From: an uncultured Faecalibacterium sp. | GTDB lineage: Bacteria; Bacillota; Clostridia; Oscillospirales; Ruminococcaceae | Reading direction: 5' to 3' | DNA: 64,000 nucleotides | NCBI GenBank assembly: GCA_937880095.1 | Contig: CALFLK010000007.1 | Span: 252,359-316,358, forward strand | In this document: positions 1 to 8,031 of the stretch, one piece after another | Numbering within the stretch: the stretch's first letter is position 1 | Layout of the letters: each line of letters opens with the position of its first letter | Made by a program: the position numbers and the translations under genes | The notes under the pieces: model-generated | Databases searched by the model: none | What the model was told of the DNA's origin: nothing | Seen by the model: only the letters and a program-made list of their open reading frames with translations

Positions 1-1352
1 TACACAAATGCCAGCAAGAGCATCACCACCAAATATCCCAACGCAGGAATCAGTGTGGAAATATTATAAATACCATCCAATGTTGCCTGCGACTGCTGCA
101 CTACCTGCCCAGCAGCACCGCTTGCATATCCAATCAGACTTAACGCAAAACCACCAATACCTCCGGCAATCGCCTGACCCAGCTTTCGGCTAAAGGAATA
201 AATTGCATATACTGTGCCATCGTCTCGATCACCCGTCAGAACTTCCTGATAGTCGATGATATCTGTGATAAATGCCCAGATCACCATATTGAAAAAGCCC
301 ATTCCGACCGAGCCAATGAGCATGAGTGCAATATACACGACCGGATTATGGGTGTGGATCAAGAACAGCAATCCATAAAATACTGTCGCAACACCACAAC
401 CCACAATACTACACTCTTTTTTGCCAAAACGAACGGATAATTTCCGTGCAATCGGAGCCATCACAAGCATAGGCAGCGCCGTTGCAATTCCTGCGAATAC
501 CATCAGGCTTGCATCGTGGAAGTAATCCTGGAACACATACGTCAGCATTGACTGCCCCAGCAGCTGACACAACAGCATAGCGATTGCTGCGCCAATGATT
601 GCCAGTAACGCACGGTTTTTTAGCAATGCCTTTACCAAAGTAAAGAAGCCCTGACCTTGCTCAACTTTTTTGCTGGGCAACGTAACACGTTCTACACATA
701 ACGTATAGCAGGCAAAGTACGACACCATCGCCAGTGCGCCAAAAATAGTTGCTAAAAGTGTAAAGCGTTCCGGAATCAAAATGGATTGTCCATTTACGTT
801 TTTGAACAAAACCAGCGGTGTGATGATGCCAATCGGTCCTGCTGCCAGCATTGCACCTAAACTACGGAACGTGGACAGGCTGGTACGCTCTCCGGGATCA
901 TCTGTAATCACGGAAGCCATAGAACCATACGGAATGTTAGCTGCTGTATAAAAAATGCTGCCCCATAAAATATATGTGACAAACATATATACGATTTTCG
1001 CCCACATCGGCAAGTACGCCGCCGGGTATAAATACATCAGCACATTGATTACAAACAGCGGCACCGCAAGCCATTTTAACCAAGGTCGAAAGCGACCATC
1101 TTTTGTAGGCGGCATCGTATCTACAATACGGCCCATCCCCACATCAGTAAACGCATCTACACAGCGAGCCGTCAAAAACAAGATGCCTACCACATAGGGT
1201 GCTACACCCAATACATCCGTGTAAAACTTCATCAGGAAGGTAGACGCGAAAATAAAAGTAAAATCATTCGCAAGGTCACCCAGTAAATAGCCGACCTTAT
1301 CTCTCAGCCCAAAGGGGCGCACACTTTTTTCATTTTCGGGCATGGATTGCAT
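1..1352 (-). CDS. GPH-family sugar:cation symporter (3' end cut by window edge)
   Basis: Translation of the minus strand gives a polytopic membrane protein of at least 450 residues with the glycoside-pentoside-hexuronide (GPH/MelB-like, MFS superfamily) layout. An N-terminal region contains GYLLGDLAND and a cytoplasmic loop DVGMGRIVD, both typical of the family, followed by about 12 hydrophobic segments and an FITDIIDYQE motif near the C-terminal half. Family members import sugars or glycosides with H+ or Na+; the substrate cannot be read from sequence. AGGA lies just upstream of ATG 1352; a second in-frame ATG at 1343 has a more relaxed spacing and is the alternative start. The gene lies downstream of sigK on the same strand but is separated by about 230 bases, so it probably has its own promoter. 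The C-terminus lies outside the window. Confidence 0.85.
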   Translation of the reverse strand, partial: MQSMPENEKSVRPFGLRDKVGYLLGDLANDFTFIFASTFLMKFYTDVLGVAPYVVGILFLTARCVDAFTDVGMGRIVDTMPPTKDGRFRPWLKWLAVPLFVINVLMYLYPAAYLPMWAKIVYMFVTYILWGSIFYTAANIPYGSMASVITDDPGERTSLSTFRSLGAMLAAGPIGIITPLVLFKNVNGQSILIPERFTLLATIFGALAMVSYFACYTLCVERVTLPSKKVEQGQGFFTLVKALLKNRALLAIIGAAIAMLLCQLLGQSMLTYVFQDYFHDASLMVFAGIATALPMLVMAPIARKLSVRFGKKECSIVGCGVATVFYGLLFLIHTHNPVVYIALMLIGSVGMGFFNMVIWAFITDIIDYQEVLTGDRDDGTVYAIYSFSRKLGQAIAGGIGGFALSLIGYASGAAGQVVQQSQATLDGIYNISTLIPALGYLVVMLLLAFV

Positions 1353-1578
1353 GTTCCTTTCTTCTGATAAATCAAACAGAATTCATTTCTGCCATTTTTC
1401 TTTGCCGGTCAATTCCGCTCTGATTGAAATCGACTAATTATAGTGTGCCTGATATTTTGCGATATAATCATCCGCTCTGCATAATTCAATACAAAAGTTC
1501 TTTCCACCACCATATCGTGCTTTGCAAATCCATTCTCTTAAAGCCCGTCACCTGTTTATCGACACCTCTGCCTTTTTA

Positions 1579-2265
1579 CTAATCTATGGGATCACCCAGC
1601 AAATCATGCAGCTGATTCAGTGCTTTTGTCTCCAGGCGCGATACATAGCTGCGGCTGATGTGCAAAATTTCCGCCACTTGTTGCTGGGTCAGTGGTGGTT
1701 GTCCCGCTAAACCATACCGAAGCAAAATGATTTGCCGCTCTCGCCCCTCCAGATGATCAATTCCACTCCGCAAATTTGCCGCGGTTTCCCGTTGCTCGCA
1801 GGTGTTCTCCATGCAAGTATCATCCGGGATTGCATCTTCTATCTGCAAAGCCGCACCATCTTTTCCCGTTTCAATAGGATCCTGTAACGAAACGGCGTCC
1901 GGGTCTCTCCGCAGGCGACGCAAATGCATACGGATTTCATTTTCTATACATTTGCTCGCATAGGTAGAGAAACGTGCTTTCCGCTGATAGTCGAATGTGT
2001 CTACCGCCTTGATTAACCCGATTGTCCCAATGCTGATTAAATCTTCCTGGTCACCGGGAACAGCATAGTATTTTTTCGCGATATGCGCTACCAGACGGAG
2101 GTTATGACGAATAATCGTATCCCTCGCTTCTTTCGATCCTGACGCCTTTTTCAAAAAGGCATCCCGTTCTTCCTGCCCTGTCAACGGACGTGGAAAACTG
2201 CCCGTATCAAGATGCAATGCAAAATACAAAAACTTGGTAATAAAAAAGTGAAACAGTTCCAGCAT
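1579..2265 (-). CDS. sigK: RNA polymerase sporulation sigma factor SigK
   Basis: A 228-residue sigma-70 family protein with region 2 (RHNLRLVAHIAKKYY, then the EDLISIGTIGLIKAVDTFD core-binding and -10 recognition block) and a C-terminal region 4 helix-turn-helix (LTQQQVAEILHISRSYVSRLE). The hydrophobic N-terminus (MLELFHFF) and overall length match sigma-K, the late mother-cell sigma factor that is made as a membrane-associated pro-protein in Bacillus. A longer reading frame begins upstream, but the ATG at 2265 has AGGAGG at good spacing and is preferred. The gene is continuous; there is no skin-type intervening element. A sigma-E-like promoter lies just upstream. Its presence implies a sporulating host. 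Confidence 0.9.
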   Translation of the reverse strand: MLELFHFFITKFLYFALHLDTGSFPRPLTGQEERDAFLKKASGSKEARDTIIRHNLRLVAHIAKKYYAVPGDQEDLISIGTIGLIKAVDTFDYQRKARFSTYASKCIENEIRMHLRRLRRDPDAVSLQDPIETGKDGAALQIEDAIPDDTCMENTCEQRETAANLRSGIDHLEGRERQIILLRYGLAGQPPLTQQQVAEILHISRSYVSRLETKALNQLHDLLGDPID

Positions 2266-2316
2266 AAGATCCCCTCCTGCGGTATCTATATGCACTGTTT
2301 CACCAAAAAATTTTGA

Positions 2317-2345
2317 ATTTGTATGAGAAGCAATCGAATGTATCC
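2317..2345 (-). promoter_or_regulatory. Candidate sigma-E-type promoter of sigK
   Basis: On the minus strand GGATACA (2339-2345) is followed after 13 bases by CATACAAAT (2317-2325). The second box matches the sigma-E -10 consensus CATACA-T and the first is a partial match to the -35 box. In Bacillus, sigK is transcribed by sigma-E RNA polymerase, so the location 50-60 bases upstream of the start codon is apt. No alignment or mapping supports it here. Confidence 0.4.
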
Positions 2346-2349
2346 CGCA

Positions 2350-2754
2350 TTATGGATGCTTCAAAAACATTCCGGCGCAATCCCGAACGGATTTGAAAAG
2401 TTGTCCCTCATCTTTTGCTGCCATTCGCGCGGAAACACAACAGATCAAGGTTCCAATTCCCGCACCAAGCATATTGAAAATGACATCATCCGTTTCTACG
2501 CAGCCCAACGTGTATCGATACTGCAGTGCCTCGATCCCTATGCTTAGGGCTGTAAGAAGGAACAACGTAATCATCACGCATTGCCAGTGTTTCCATTTCT
2601 GCGGTAATAGTTCGCATAAAAACAAGCCGCCCGGCACAAATAATGTAAGGTCGTTATACAGGAAAGGTCCGATTCTGAATGATTTCTCCTGCTTCGATCT
2701 TACTGCAGGTCGGAATACGATTCTCTGCTTTGACGATTGCGCCCAAGCATACAT
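2350..2754 (-). CDS. VanZ-like membrane protein, 5' end overlapping or lost
   Basis: The recognisable part runs from about residue 33 onward: NDLTLFVPGGLF, a hydrophobic helix, IEALQY, then a DDVIFNMLGAGIGTL block. This is the VanZ-family core, whose role is unknown in most species (teicoplanin resistance in VanZ itself). The usual first membrane segment is absent; its place is taken by about 33 residues read out of frame within the acetyltransferase gene. The only upstream ATG is 2754, with no convincing RBS, so the true start is doubtful and the gene may be a 5'-truncated remnant left by a fusion or deletion. It closes the capF-acetyltransferase gene set. Confidence 0.45.
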   Translation of the reverse strand: MYAWAQSSKQRIVFRPAVRSKQEKSFRIGPFLYNDLTLFVPGGLFLCELLPQKWKHWQCVMITLFLLTALSIGIEALQYRYTLGCVETDDVIFNMLGAGIGTLICCVSARMAAKDEGQLFKSVRDCAGMFLKHP

Positions 2755-3166
2755 GAACGCCCTCTTCCAAGATACAGCCGTGATCTACGACAGCGCCGCA
2801 GTTCACGATGCATCCAAGCTTTACATAACAGCCTGTATTCACTACTGCTTGCGGCATAATGATTGTCCCTGGTTCAATCTGTGCGGTTGGGCTTACATGC
2901 GCCGTATGATGTACCAATGTCAGCAGCGAAGTTCCTGCCTGATTCAAACGATCCATCCAAGCAAGGCGGCTTTCGTTATTGCCGAACGCCGGATACATCT
3001 GTGTATTGCTGTCTATGAATTGCAAATAATCGGCGCATTTTCCTGCTACATCTATACCCGAAGCGTTATCATCCAAAAACAAAATCGTTTCGTACAAATT
3101 TGTCTGTCGGGCTAAATCCGCTACGGTTTGACCATAGCCGCCTGCCCCCAGAATTACCAGACGCAT
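2654..3166 (-). CDS. PglD/NeuD-type sugar O/N-acetyltransferase
   Basis: A 170-residue protein beginning with a Rossmann-like segment (LVILGAGGYGQTVADLA), typical of the PglD/NeuD family N-terminal subdomain. Left-handed beta-helix hexapeptide repeats follow (VSPTAQIEPGTIIMPQAVVNTG, then ILEEGVHVCLGAIVKA). The C-terminus KIEAGEIIQNRTFPV resembles clostridial members of the family, so the gene looks complete although shorter than many. Such enzymes transfer acetyl from acetyl-CoA to amino or hydroxyl groups of nucleotide-linked or polymer sugars in the cytoplasm. The ATG overlaps the capF stop codon (TGATG), indicating translational coupling, so it probably acts on a sugar of the same wall-polymer pathway. 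The acceptor is unknown. Confidence 0.8.
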   Translation of the reverse strand: MRLVILGAGGYGQTVADLARQTNLYETILFLDDNASGIDVAGKCADYLQFIDSNTQMYPAFGNNESRLAWMDRLNQAGTSLLTLVHHTAHVSPTAQIEPGTIIMPQAVVNTGCYVKLGCIVNCGAVVDHGCILEEGVHVCLGAIVKAENRIPTCSKIEAGEIIQNRTFPV

Positions 3167-4371
3167 CAGTCTGTCACCTTCTCAAAAAAAGTATCCGGAT
3201 GGTTCGGGTCAAAGGATTCATTTGCCCACATCACTGTTACCAGATTTTCCGTATCCGACAGGTTGATAATGTTATGGGTATAGCCGGGTAGCATATGGAC
3301 TGCCTCGATCTTGTCACCAAACACTTCGAACTCCATCACTTCATCGGTTCCGATTTTACGCTGCTGAATCAGGCCATGACCCGCCACAACGATAAAGAAT
3401 TCCCACTTGGTATTATGCCAGTGCTGTCCCTTTGTAATACCGGGTTTGGAAATATTGACCGACACCTGACCGCAATTTGCAGTTTTCAGCAATTCTGTAA
3501 AGCTGCCGCGCTCGTCCACATTCATTTTCAGCGGGAATTTTGCTGCCTGCTTGGGCAGATAAGACAAATACGTGGAGTACAGCTTTTTCGCAAAGGAATT
3601 GCTCGGAATTTCCGGCATCAGCAATGTGCCTGGCTGTGCCTTGAACTGCTGCAGCAGATTCACGATTTCTCCCAACGTCACCTTATGGGTAATCGGTGCG
3701 GCACAGTAGCGACCATTCTCATCAAATACCGGCTCCAGACCATCATAATTGCAGCGATGCGGTTTACCTTCCAGTGCATCCAGCATTTCTTCAATCAAAT
3801 CATCGATATACAGCAGCTCCAGCTGTACCGACGGGTCATTGACCTGAATCGGCAGATCATTTGCAATGTTATTGCAGAATGTAGCCACTGCACTGTTGTA
3901 ATTGGGGCGGCACCATTTACCAAACAGATTCGGAAAACGGTACACCAGCACTTTTGCACCGGTTTCGTGGCCGTAGCCAAAGAAAAGCTCTTCACCCACC
4001 AGCTTGGATTTACCGTAATCGGATGTGCCGTAACGACCAATTAAGGTTGCCTGAATAGACGACGACAGCATCACCGGACAGGTATTGCCATGCTTTTTCA
4101 GTGTGTCCAGCAGCGTGGATGCAAAACCAAAATTGCCGGTCATAAACTCGCTTTGGTCCGTCGGGCGGTTTACACCAGCCAGGTTAAAGACAAAATCTGC
4201 TTTTGCACAGTATTCGTCCAGCAGTGCTGGATTTGTATCAATATCATATTCGTAAATTTCCTGAATCGAAAGCTCCGGTCTGGTACGATTTTTATCCGTA
4301 GCAATATTACGCAGGTTTGCCGTCAGGTTTTTGCCTACAAAACCTTTTGCGCCGGTAATCAAAATATTCAT
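3166..4371 (-). CDS. capF: Full-length CapF/FnlB: SDR reductase + cupin epimerase for UDP-FucNAc synthesis
   Basis: A 401-residue two-domain protein. Residues 1-270 form an NAD(P)-binding SDR domain (ILITGAKGFVGKNL; YGKSK active site with Tyr and Lys). Residues from about 280 form a cupin with metal-ligand histidines (GQHWHNTKWEFF and LPGYTHN). In CapF/WbjC/FnlB the cupin epimerises C3 of the CapE product and the SDR domain reduces C4, giving a 6-deoxy-L-talose intermediate that CapG converts to UDP-N-acetyl-L-fucosamine. The start at 4371 is chosen because GAGGTG precedes it at good spacing; an in-frame ATG at 4386 has none. A second capF copy near 52.9 kb lacks the cupin, so this gene may supply the epimerase step. 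Confidence 0.9.
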   Translation of the reverse strand: MNILITGAKGFVGKNLTANLRNIATDKNRTRPELSIQEIYEYDIDTNPALLDEYCAKADFVFNLAGVNRPTDQSEFMTGNFGFASTLLDTLKKHGNTCPVMLSSSIQATLIGRYGTSDYGKSKLVGEELFFGYGHETGAKVLVYRFPNLFGKWCRPNYNSAVATFCNNIANDLPIQVNDPSVQLELLYIDDLIEEMLDALEGKPHRCNYDGLEPVFDENGRYCAAPITHKVTLGEIVNLLQQFKAQPGTLLMPEIPSNSFAKKLYSTYLSYLPKQAAKFPLKMNVDERGSFTELLKTANCGQVSVNISKPGITKGQHWHNTKWEFFIVVAGHGLIQQRKIGTDEVMEFEVFGDKIEAVHMLPGYTHNIINLSDTENLVTVMWANESFDPNHPDTFFEKVTD

Positions 4372-4413
4372 ATCGTTGCACCTCATGCTTTATGCGATAA
4401 TTCTCTATTTTCT

Positions 4414-4441
4414 ATTATAGAGATATTTTCTCCAGATACAA
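4414..4441 (-). promoter_or_regulatory. Sigma-A promoter of capF-acetyltransferase
   Basis: On the minus strand TTGTAT (4436-4441) and a perfect TATAAT (4414-4419) are separated by 16 bases, 40-50 bases upstream of the capF start. It is back-to-back with the LCP gene promoter. Confidence 0.6.
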
Positions 4442-4499
4442 GCAAAAAAGGCGTTAGATTTTCTGTTTCTGCCAAGATTTCGTTTTTCACACAACATTC

Positions 4500-4528
4500 T
4501 TGAAAATTTCATGTTCTTATGCTATCAT
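4500..4528 (+). promoter_or_regulatory. Sigma-A promoter of the LCP gene
   Basis: TTGAAA (4500-4505) and TATCAT (4523-4528) are spaced by 17 bases, about 80 bases upstream of the TTG start codon. Confidence 0.55.
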
Positions 4529-4608
4529 TCTAAATTGTATTTTTGTAAAATGTTTTTGTGCTATATCAAAACGACAGATTGTCATTGAATATTTAGGGAG
4601 ATGATATT

Positions 4609-5658
4609 TTGGCCAGGGGTGCAAAACATCAAAAGGGACGCAGTCCCAAAAAGTCAAAACGCCTGCGATCGCTTGTTGTTCTATGCCTTTCACTTGTGCT
4701 TCTGATTGGATTGGGTGGCTGGTTATTCCTTCAATCAAAGCTGGGGTTATTGAATTACGACGATGGTGTTCAGGAAATTGACACTACAACCCAGCTGCCG
4801 CTGGATGGTTTAGAGATTCCGGAATTGGGCGAAGCCCCAGAGGACACAGATGTGCTGAACAATTTGCCGACGGACGGCATTTTCCATGATAAGAGTATTG
4901 TAAACATCCTGCTGCTTGGAACAGATGACCACGGAAAAACTTTCAGCGACAATGCGCGTGCAGATGCGATTATGCTGCTCAGCTTGAACACGGAAAAGCA
5001 CACGATTAAGCTGGTTAGCATTGAACGTGGTATCGGTGTTTCGGTACCCGGCCGCAACGATGACTGGATCACACACACGTTCCGATATGGTGGTGCAGCT
5101 TTGACCATGCAAACGGTGCATGACTACTTCAATGTAGATGTAGACCGATACATCCGGGTAAATTTCCAATCCTTTATCTCTGGTATTGATGCCATTGGCG
5201 GCATCGATGTCACATTAACCCCGGAAGAATGCACTTATCTGAACAATGCTACCGGTACTACAAAAACCGTAAAGCCCGGCATCAACCATCTGGATGGTGC
5301 AACGGCTTTGGGATATGCGCGTATCCGTAAAATTGACAGCGACTGGAAGCGCATCCAGCGTCAGCGCAATGTCATTCAGGCTGCTTTGAATCAGGTGAAA
5401 AACTCCGACCTCGCCACTCTGAACAAACTGGCTGATACCATTTTGCCCATGATTCAAACCAATCTGACCAAGAGTGAAATCACTAGCTTGCTGTTGGAAG
5501 TTCCCGGTTTTATCTCCGGCGGTTTGCAGATTGAGCAAATGACTTTGCCCACAAAAGAAACCTGCTGGAACACTGTGGGTGTGGACGGTCGAAAGATGAT
5601 CGGCGTAGACTACCCTGCAAACGCAAAAATCCTGCATGAATTTTTCTATGGAGAATAA
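4609..5658 (+). CDS. LytR-CpsA-Psr (LCP) family wall-polymer ligase
   Basis: A 349-residue membrane-anchored protein: a short basic cytoplasmic N-terminus, one membrane segment at about residues 22-43, then an extracellular LCP domain. Characteristic motifs are NILLLGTDDHG and NARADAIMLLSL, with the arginine-rich segment YARIRKIDSDWKRIQRQR that binds the polyprenyl pyrophosphate. LCP enzymes transfer anionic or secondary polymers from undecaprenyl-phosphate onto peptidoglycan. Translation starts at TTG, preceded by GGGAG at 8 bases; no ATG fits. It is divergent from capF, and a polymer containing the sugar made by CapE/F/G is a likely substrate. The gene ends before a strong terminator. Confidence 0.88.
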   Translation: MARGAKHQKGRSPKKSKRLRSLVVLCLSLVLLIGLGGWLFLQSKLGLLNYDDGVQEIDTTTQLPLDGLEIPELGEAPEDTDVLNNLPTDGIFHDKSIVNILLLGTDDHGKTFSDNARADAIMLLSLNTEKHTIKLVSIERGIGVSVPGRNDDWITHTFRYGGAALTMQTVHDYFNVDVDRYIRVNFQSFISGIDAIGGIDVTLTPEECTYLNNATGTTKTVKPGINHLDGATALGYARIRKIDSDWKRIQRQRNVIQAALNQVKNSDLATLNKLADTILPMIQTNLTKSEITSLLLEVPGFISGGLQIEQMTLPTKETCWNTVGVDGRKMIGVDYPANAKILHEFFYGE

Positions 5659-6195
5659 TGGAATGCTTATTGCAAAATTGTAAAAAGCATTGCTAAGATT
5701 TTACAGTCCCTTTCAAGGGGCGGTGTAACCAATGTTACGCCGCCCCTTTTCTTTCTGCTCGCTTTACCGACGCTCATATTCTCAGCGAACAGATTTACTC
5801 CACAAAGGCTGCGTTTTATTTTTTCTCTAACATTTTTCAGTTCCGCCACATGCTACGCTTTGCATCCATACATTCCACGCCGACGCATCAAATTTAAGCT
5901 TTTTTCATGTTCTTCTATCGAATACAATATCTGCTTTTTAAGAGATTTTTTCGCTTTAATCCCATATTTTTTGATACATTCCTACCATTTCTCTTGGTGA
6001 AAAAACAGATTTTAATCCTCTTGCTTTTTACGTATTGCAGTACACAAAAGGCAGGCGTGTTACAAATTAAGAATTTTTGTTGTGTTTCTTTGCACAAAGA
6101 TGATTTCAGCATAAAACAAATTATGGATAAAGTGTCGTTTCGGAGGATTCCATAGGGAAAAACATAAAAAGATTTCGAACATTTTCACGACCATA
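5659..6195 (+). other. AT-rich intergenic region before the surface-fibre operon
   Basis: After the terminator at 5715-5748 this stretch is rich in T and A and holds no convincing gene; small frames on both strands lack ribosome-binding sites and family resemblance. A weak promoter candidate (TTGCAC 6090-6095, TAAAAC 6112-6117, 16-base spacer) could drive the operon. A strong SD, GGAGG at 6142-6146, sits upstream of the signal peptidase but does not lead to a usable in-frame start codon. Confidence 0.5.
5715..5748 (+). terminator. Intrinsic terminator after the LCP gene
   Basis: GGGGCGGTGTAAC pairs with GTTACGCCGCCCC (one G-T wobble) around a CAAT loop and is followed by TTTTC. Confidence 0.85.
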
Positions 6196-6687
6196 TTGGT
6201 TGCGCTTGCCGTACTCCTCGCTGTTCTTCTGGTCGGCACACGTTTGATCGGATTACGGGCATTCACCGTACTTTCCGGTTCGATGGAACCCACCTACCCC
6301 ACCGGCTCTTTGCTTTATGTAAAGAAGGTTCCTGTTGAGGAAATTGATGCCGGAACGGTAATCACATTCATGCTGAATGAAGACACCATCGCTACCCACC
6401 GTGTGGTCGTGGTCGTTCCGGATGAAGAAGACACCCATGTGGTTCGTTTCCGCACCAAGGGCGATGCAAACAAAGCCGAAGACGCCAATTTGGTGCATTG
6501 CAACAATGTAATCGGCACCCCAGTGTTCCACATCCCGCAGCTGGGTTACTTTGCTGCTTATGTGCAAACACCCGCTGGTCGCTACGCCGCTATTTGTATA
6601 GGCGCACTGGTGTTGCTTTTGCTGTTCATGTCGGAGTTCTTTTCTGTGATGTGTGCGAAAGAGAAACCTGCCAAGCACGAGAAATAG
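6196..6687 (+). CDS. SipW-like (ER-type) signal peptidase I
   Basis: About 163 residues with an N-terminal membrane segment, the catalytic serine block VLSGSMEPTYPTGSL (Ser about 29) and ATHRV (His about 68). The histidine replaces the usual bacterial lysine, which marks the ER/SipW type. A second membrane helix near residues 133-153 completes the SipW topology. SipW cleaves the special signal peptides of TasA-like fibre proteins, and three exported proteins of that kind follow. The start is a problem: TTG 6196 has no SD. The good SD (6142-6146) is followed by ATA in another frame, and reading from there joins this frame only if one A is added to the A-run at 6166-6170. The true N-terminus is therefore uncertain. 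Confidence 0.85.
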   Translation: MVALAVLLAVLLVGTRLIGLRAFTVLSGSMEPTYPTGSLLYVKKVPVEEIDAGTVITFMLNEDTIATHRVVVVVPDEEDTHVVRFRTKGDANKAEDANLVHCNNVIGTPVFHIPQLGYFAAYVQTPAGRYAAICIGALVLLLLFMSEFFSVMCAKEKPAKHEK

Positions 6688-6765
6688 CACGGATTTTTAA
6701 TTGGCATAAAATGGGCGCGGTCCTTTTTTATAAGAAAAAACATTTATTTTAGAAGGACAAGACAA

Positions 6766-8031
6766 ATGAAGATGAAGAAAACATTGACCACTGTTGTTGC
6801 TTTGGCTCTGGTTGCAGCTGTTTCCGTTGCAGGCACCCTGGCATATCTGACCGACAAGACCGACGAAGTTCGCAACACGTTCAGTGTTGGTTCTCTGGGT
6901 CTGAACATGAATATCGACTTGTGGGAAAGCAAGGTCAAGGCTGATGTGGATAATCAGTACATTGTGGACGAGACCGTTGCCGACCCTGTTAAGAAGAACG
7001 TCTACGATGCTGTTATGCCCAACAGCGACAACTACAAGGATCCGTACGTCACCGTTACCGGTCTGGAGACCAAGGCTTACCTGTTCATCGAAGTTCAGAA
7101 CAACGAGCTGGCTAAACTGCACGCTACTGTTGATGGTGGTGTTTGGGAAGCAATCCCCGATGCAACGCCCGTTAATGCTGGTGCAACGGTTTATGCATGC
7201 AAGGCTGGCACTATCAATCCCAGTGACGACCTGTCTCATGTCAACGTTCTGGAAGGCAAGCACTTCTTGGTTGACAACTTCACCAACGTTGCGCCTTTCC
7301 TGCCCCCTGCAGAAGGTACTGTTCCCAGTGGGGACGATGACCGACTGCTGGACCCGGTTAACCCAGATAACGGTGTCGAAACCAGCAAAACGGTTTCCGG
7401 ACCTGATGAAAACGGTAAATACACCTTGACACTGGAAGCCTGGGCAACCGGCGAAAAAACCATCATCGATCAGGAAACGCAGGTCCCGACGGATATCGTC
7501 CTCGTTCTGGACCAGTCGGGTTCTATGGCAGACAATTTCAATAGTTTCACCTATGAGCCTTATTCCGGAACCCCTGCTCAGCTGTACCAGAAACGAGACA
7601 GCTTATATGTGAAGCGCAGTGACGGCTCTTACGCGCCAGTCACTGTTACAAAGGAAACGATTGCGCTGGATTCTTATGTCTCTTTTTCCGGCGAATCAAA
7701 CTCCACGTATCACAATTATTCTGAAAACTTCTATCACAAGTGCAGCGACGGGAATTACGGTCTGGTAACGGTTACCAACCCATTCCTCTCCCGCAATTAC
7801 ACTTATAGCTGCAATAGCTGTGGATGGTCTGAAACCAGTACCTGGTCGACAACCCGACCCACTTTTTCGAGTTCTTTTTATAAAAAAGATACGGCAAACG
7901 GCTATACTTTCTCCTACAAAGATTTGGATGGCAAAACGGTAACTGCCTCTGTGCTGGAAAACGAAAGCGCACCTACTTGGGATTTTCATATTTCCAAACG
8001 TGGTGCTTCTACCAGCCGTTGGCTGCGCTGA
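6766..8031 (+). CDS. Frameshifted VWA adhesin, N-terminal part (SipW-type signal, TasA-like domain, start of VWA)
   Basis: The 421 residues start with a SipW-type signal peptide (TLAYLTDKTDEVRNTFSVG), followed by a camelysin/TasA-like domain to about residue 190. A VWA domain then begins with the MIDAS motif DIVLVLDQSGSM near residue 245. An insertion follows with two related motifs (YVKRSDGSYAPVTVT and YHKCSDGNYGLVTVT) and a CNSC pair. At 8019-8021 the frame is lost: CGT TGG should read CGT TTG, so one T appears deleted and the protein stops at TGA 8029-8031. The rest of the VWA domain continues in the next frame. An intact protein would have about 1,115 residues. A strong SD (AAGGAC region) precedes ATG 6766. 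Confidence 0.85.
   Translation: MKMKKTLTTVVALALVAAVSVAGTLAYLTDKTDEVRNTFSVGSLGLNMNIDLWESKVKADVDNQYIVDETVADPVKKNVYDAVMPNSDNYKDPYVTVTGLETKAYLFIEVQNNELAKLHATVDGGVWEAIPDATPVNAGATVYACKAGTINPSDDLSHVNVLEGKHFLVDNFTNVAPFLPPAEGTVPSGDDDRLLDPVNPDNGVETSKTVSGPDENGKYTLTLEAWATGEKTIIDQETQVPTDIVLVLDQSGSMADNFNSFTYEPYSGTPAQLYQKRDSLYVKRSDGSYAPVTVTKETIALDSYVSFSGESNSTYHNYSENFYHKCSDGNYGLVTVTNPFLSRNYTYSCNSCGWSETSTWSTTRPTFSSSFYKKDTANGYTFSYKDLDGKTVTASVLENESAPTWDFHISKRGASTSRWLR

Noticed and set aside
1441..1550. Minus-strand stretch of about 35 codons reading KARYGGGKNFCIELCRADDYIAKYQAHYN before a stop
   Set aside because: It looks protein-like but has no start codon, no RBS and is bounded upstream by a stop; possibly a remnant of a lost gene, but not supportable as a feature.
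5907..6155. Small frames on both strands in the AT-rich region before the signal peptidase
   Set aside because: Phe/Leu/Ile-rich products of T-rich sequence, no ribosome sites, no family pattern.
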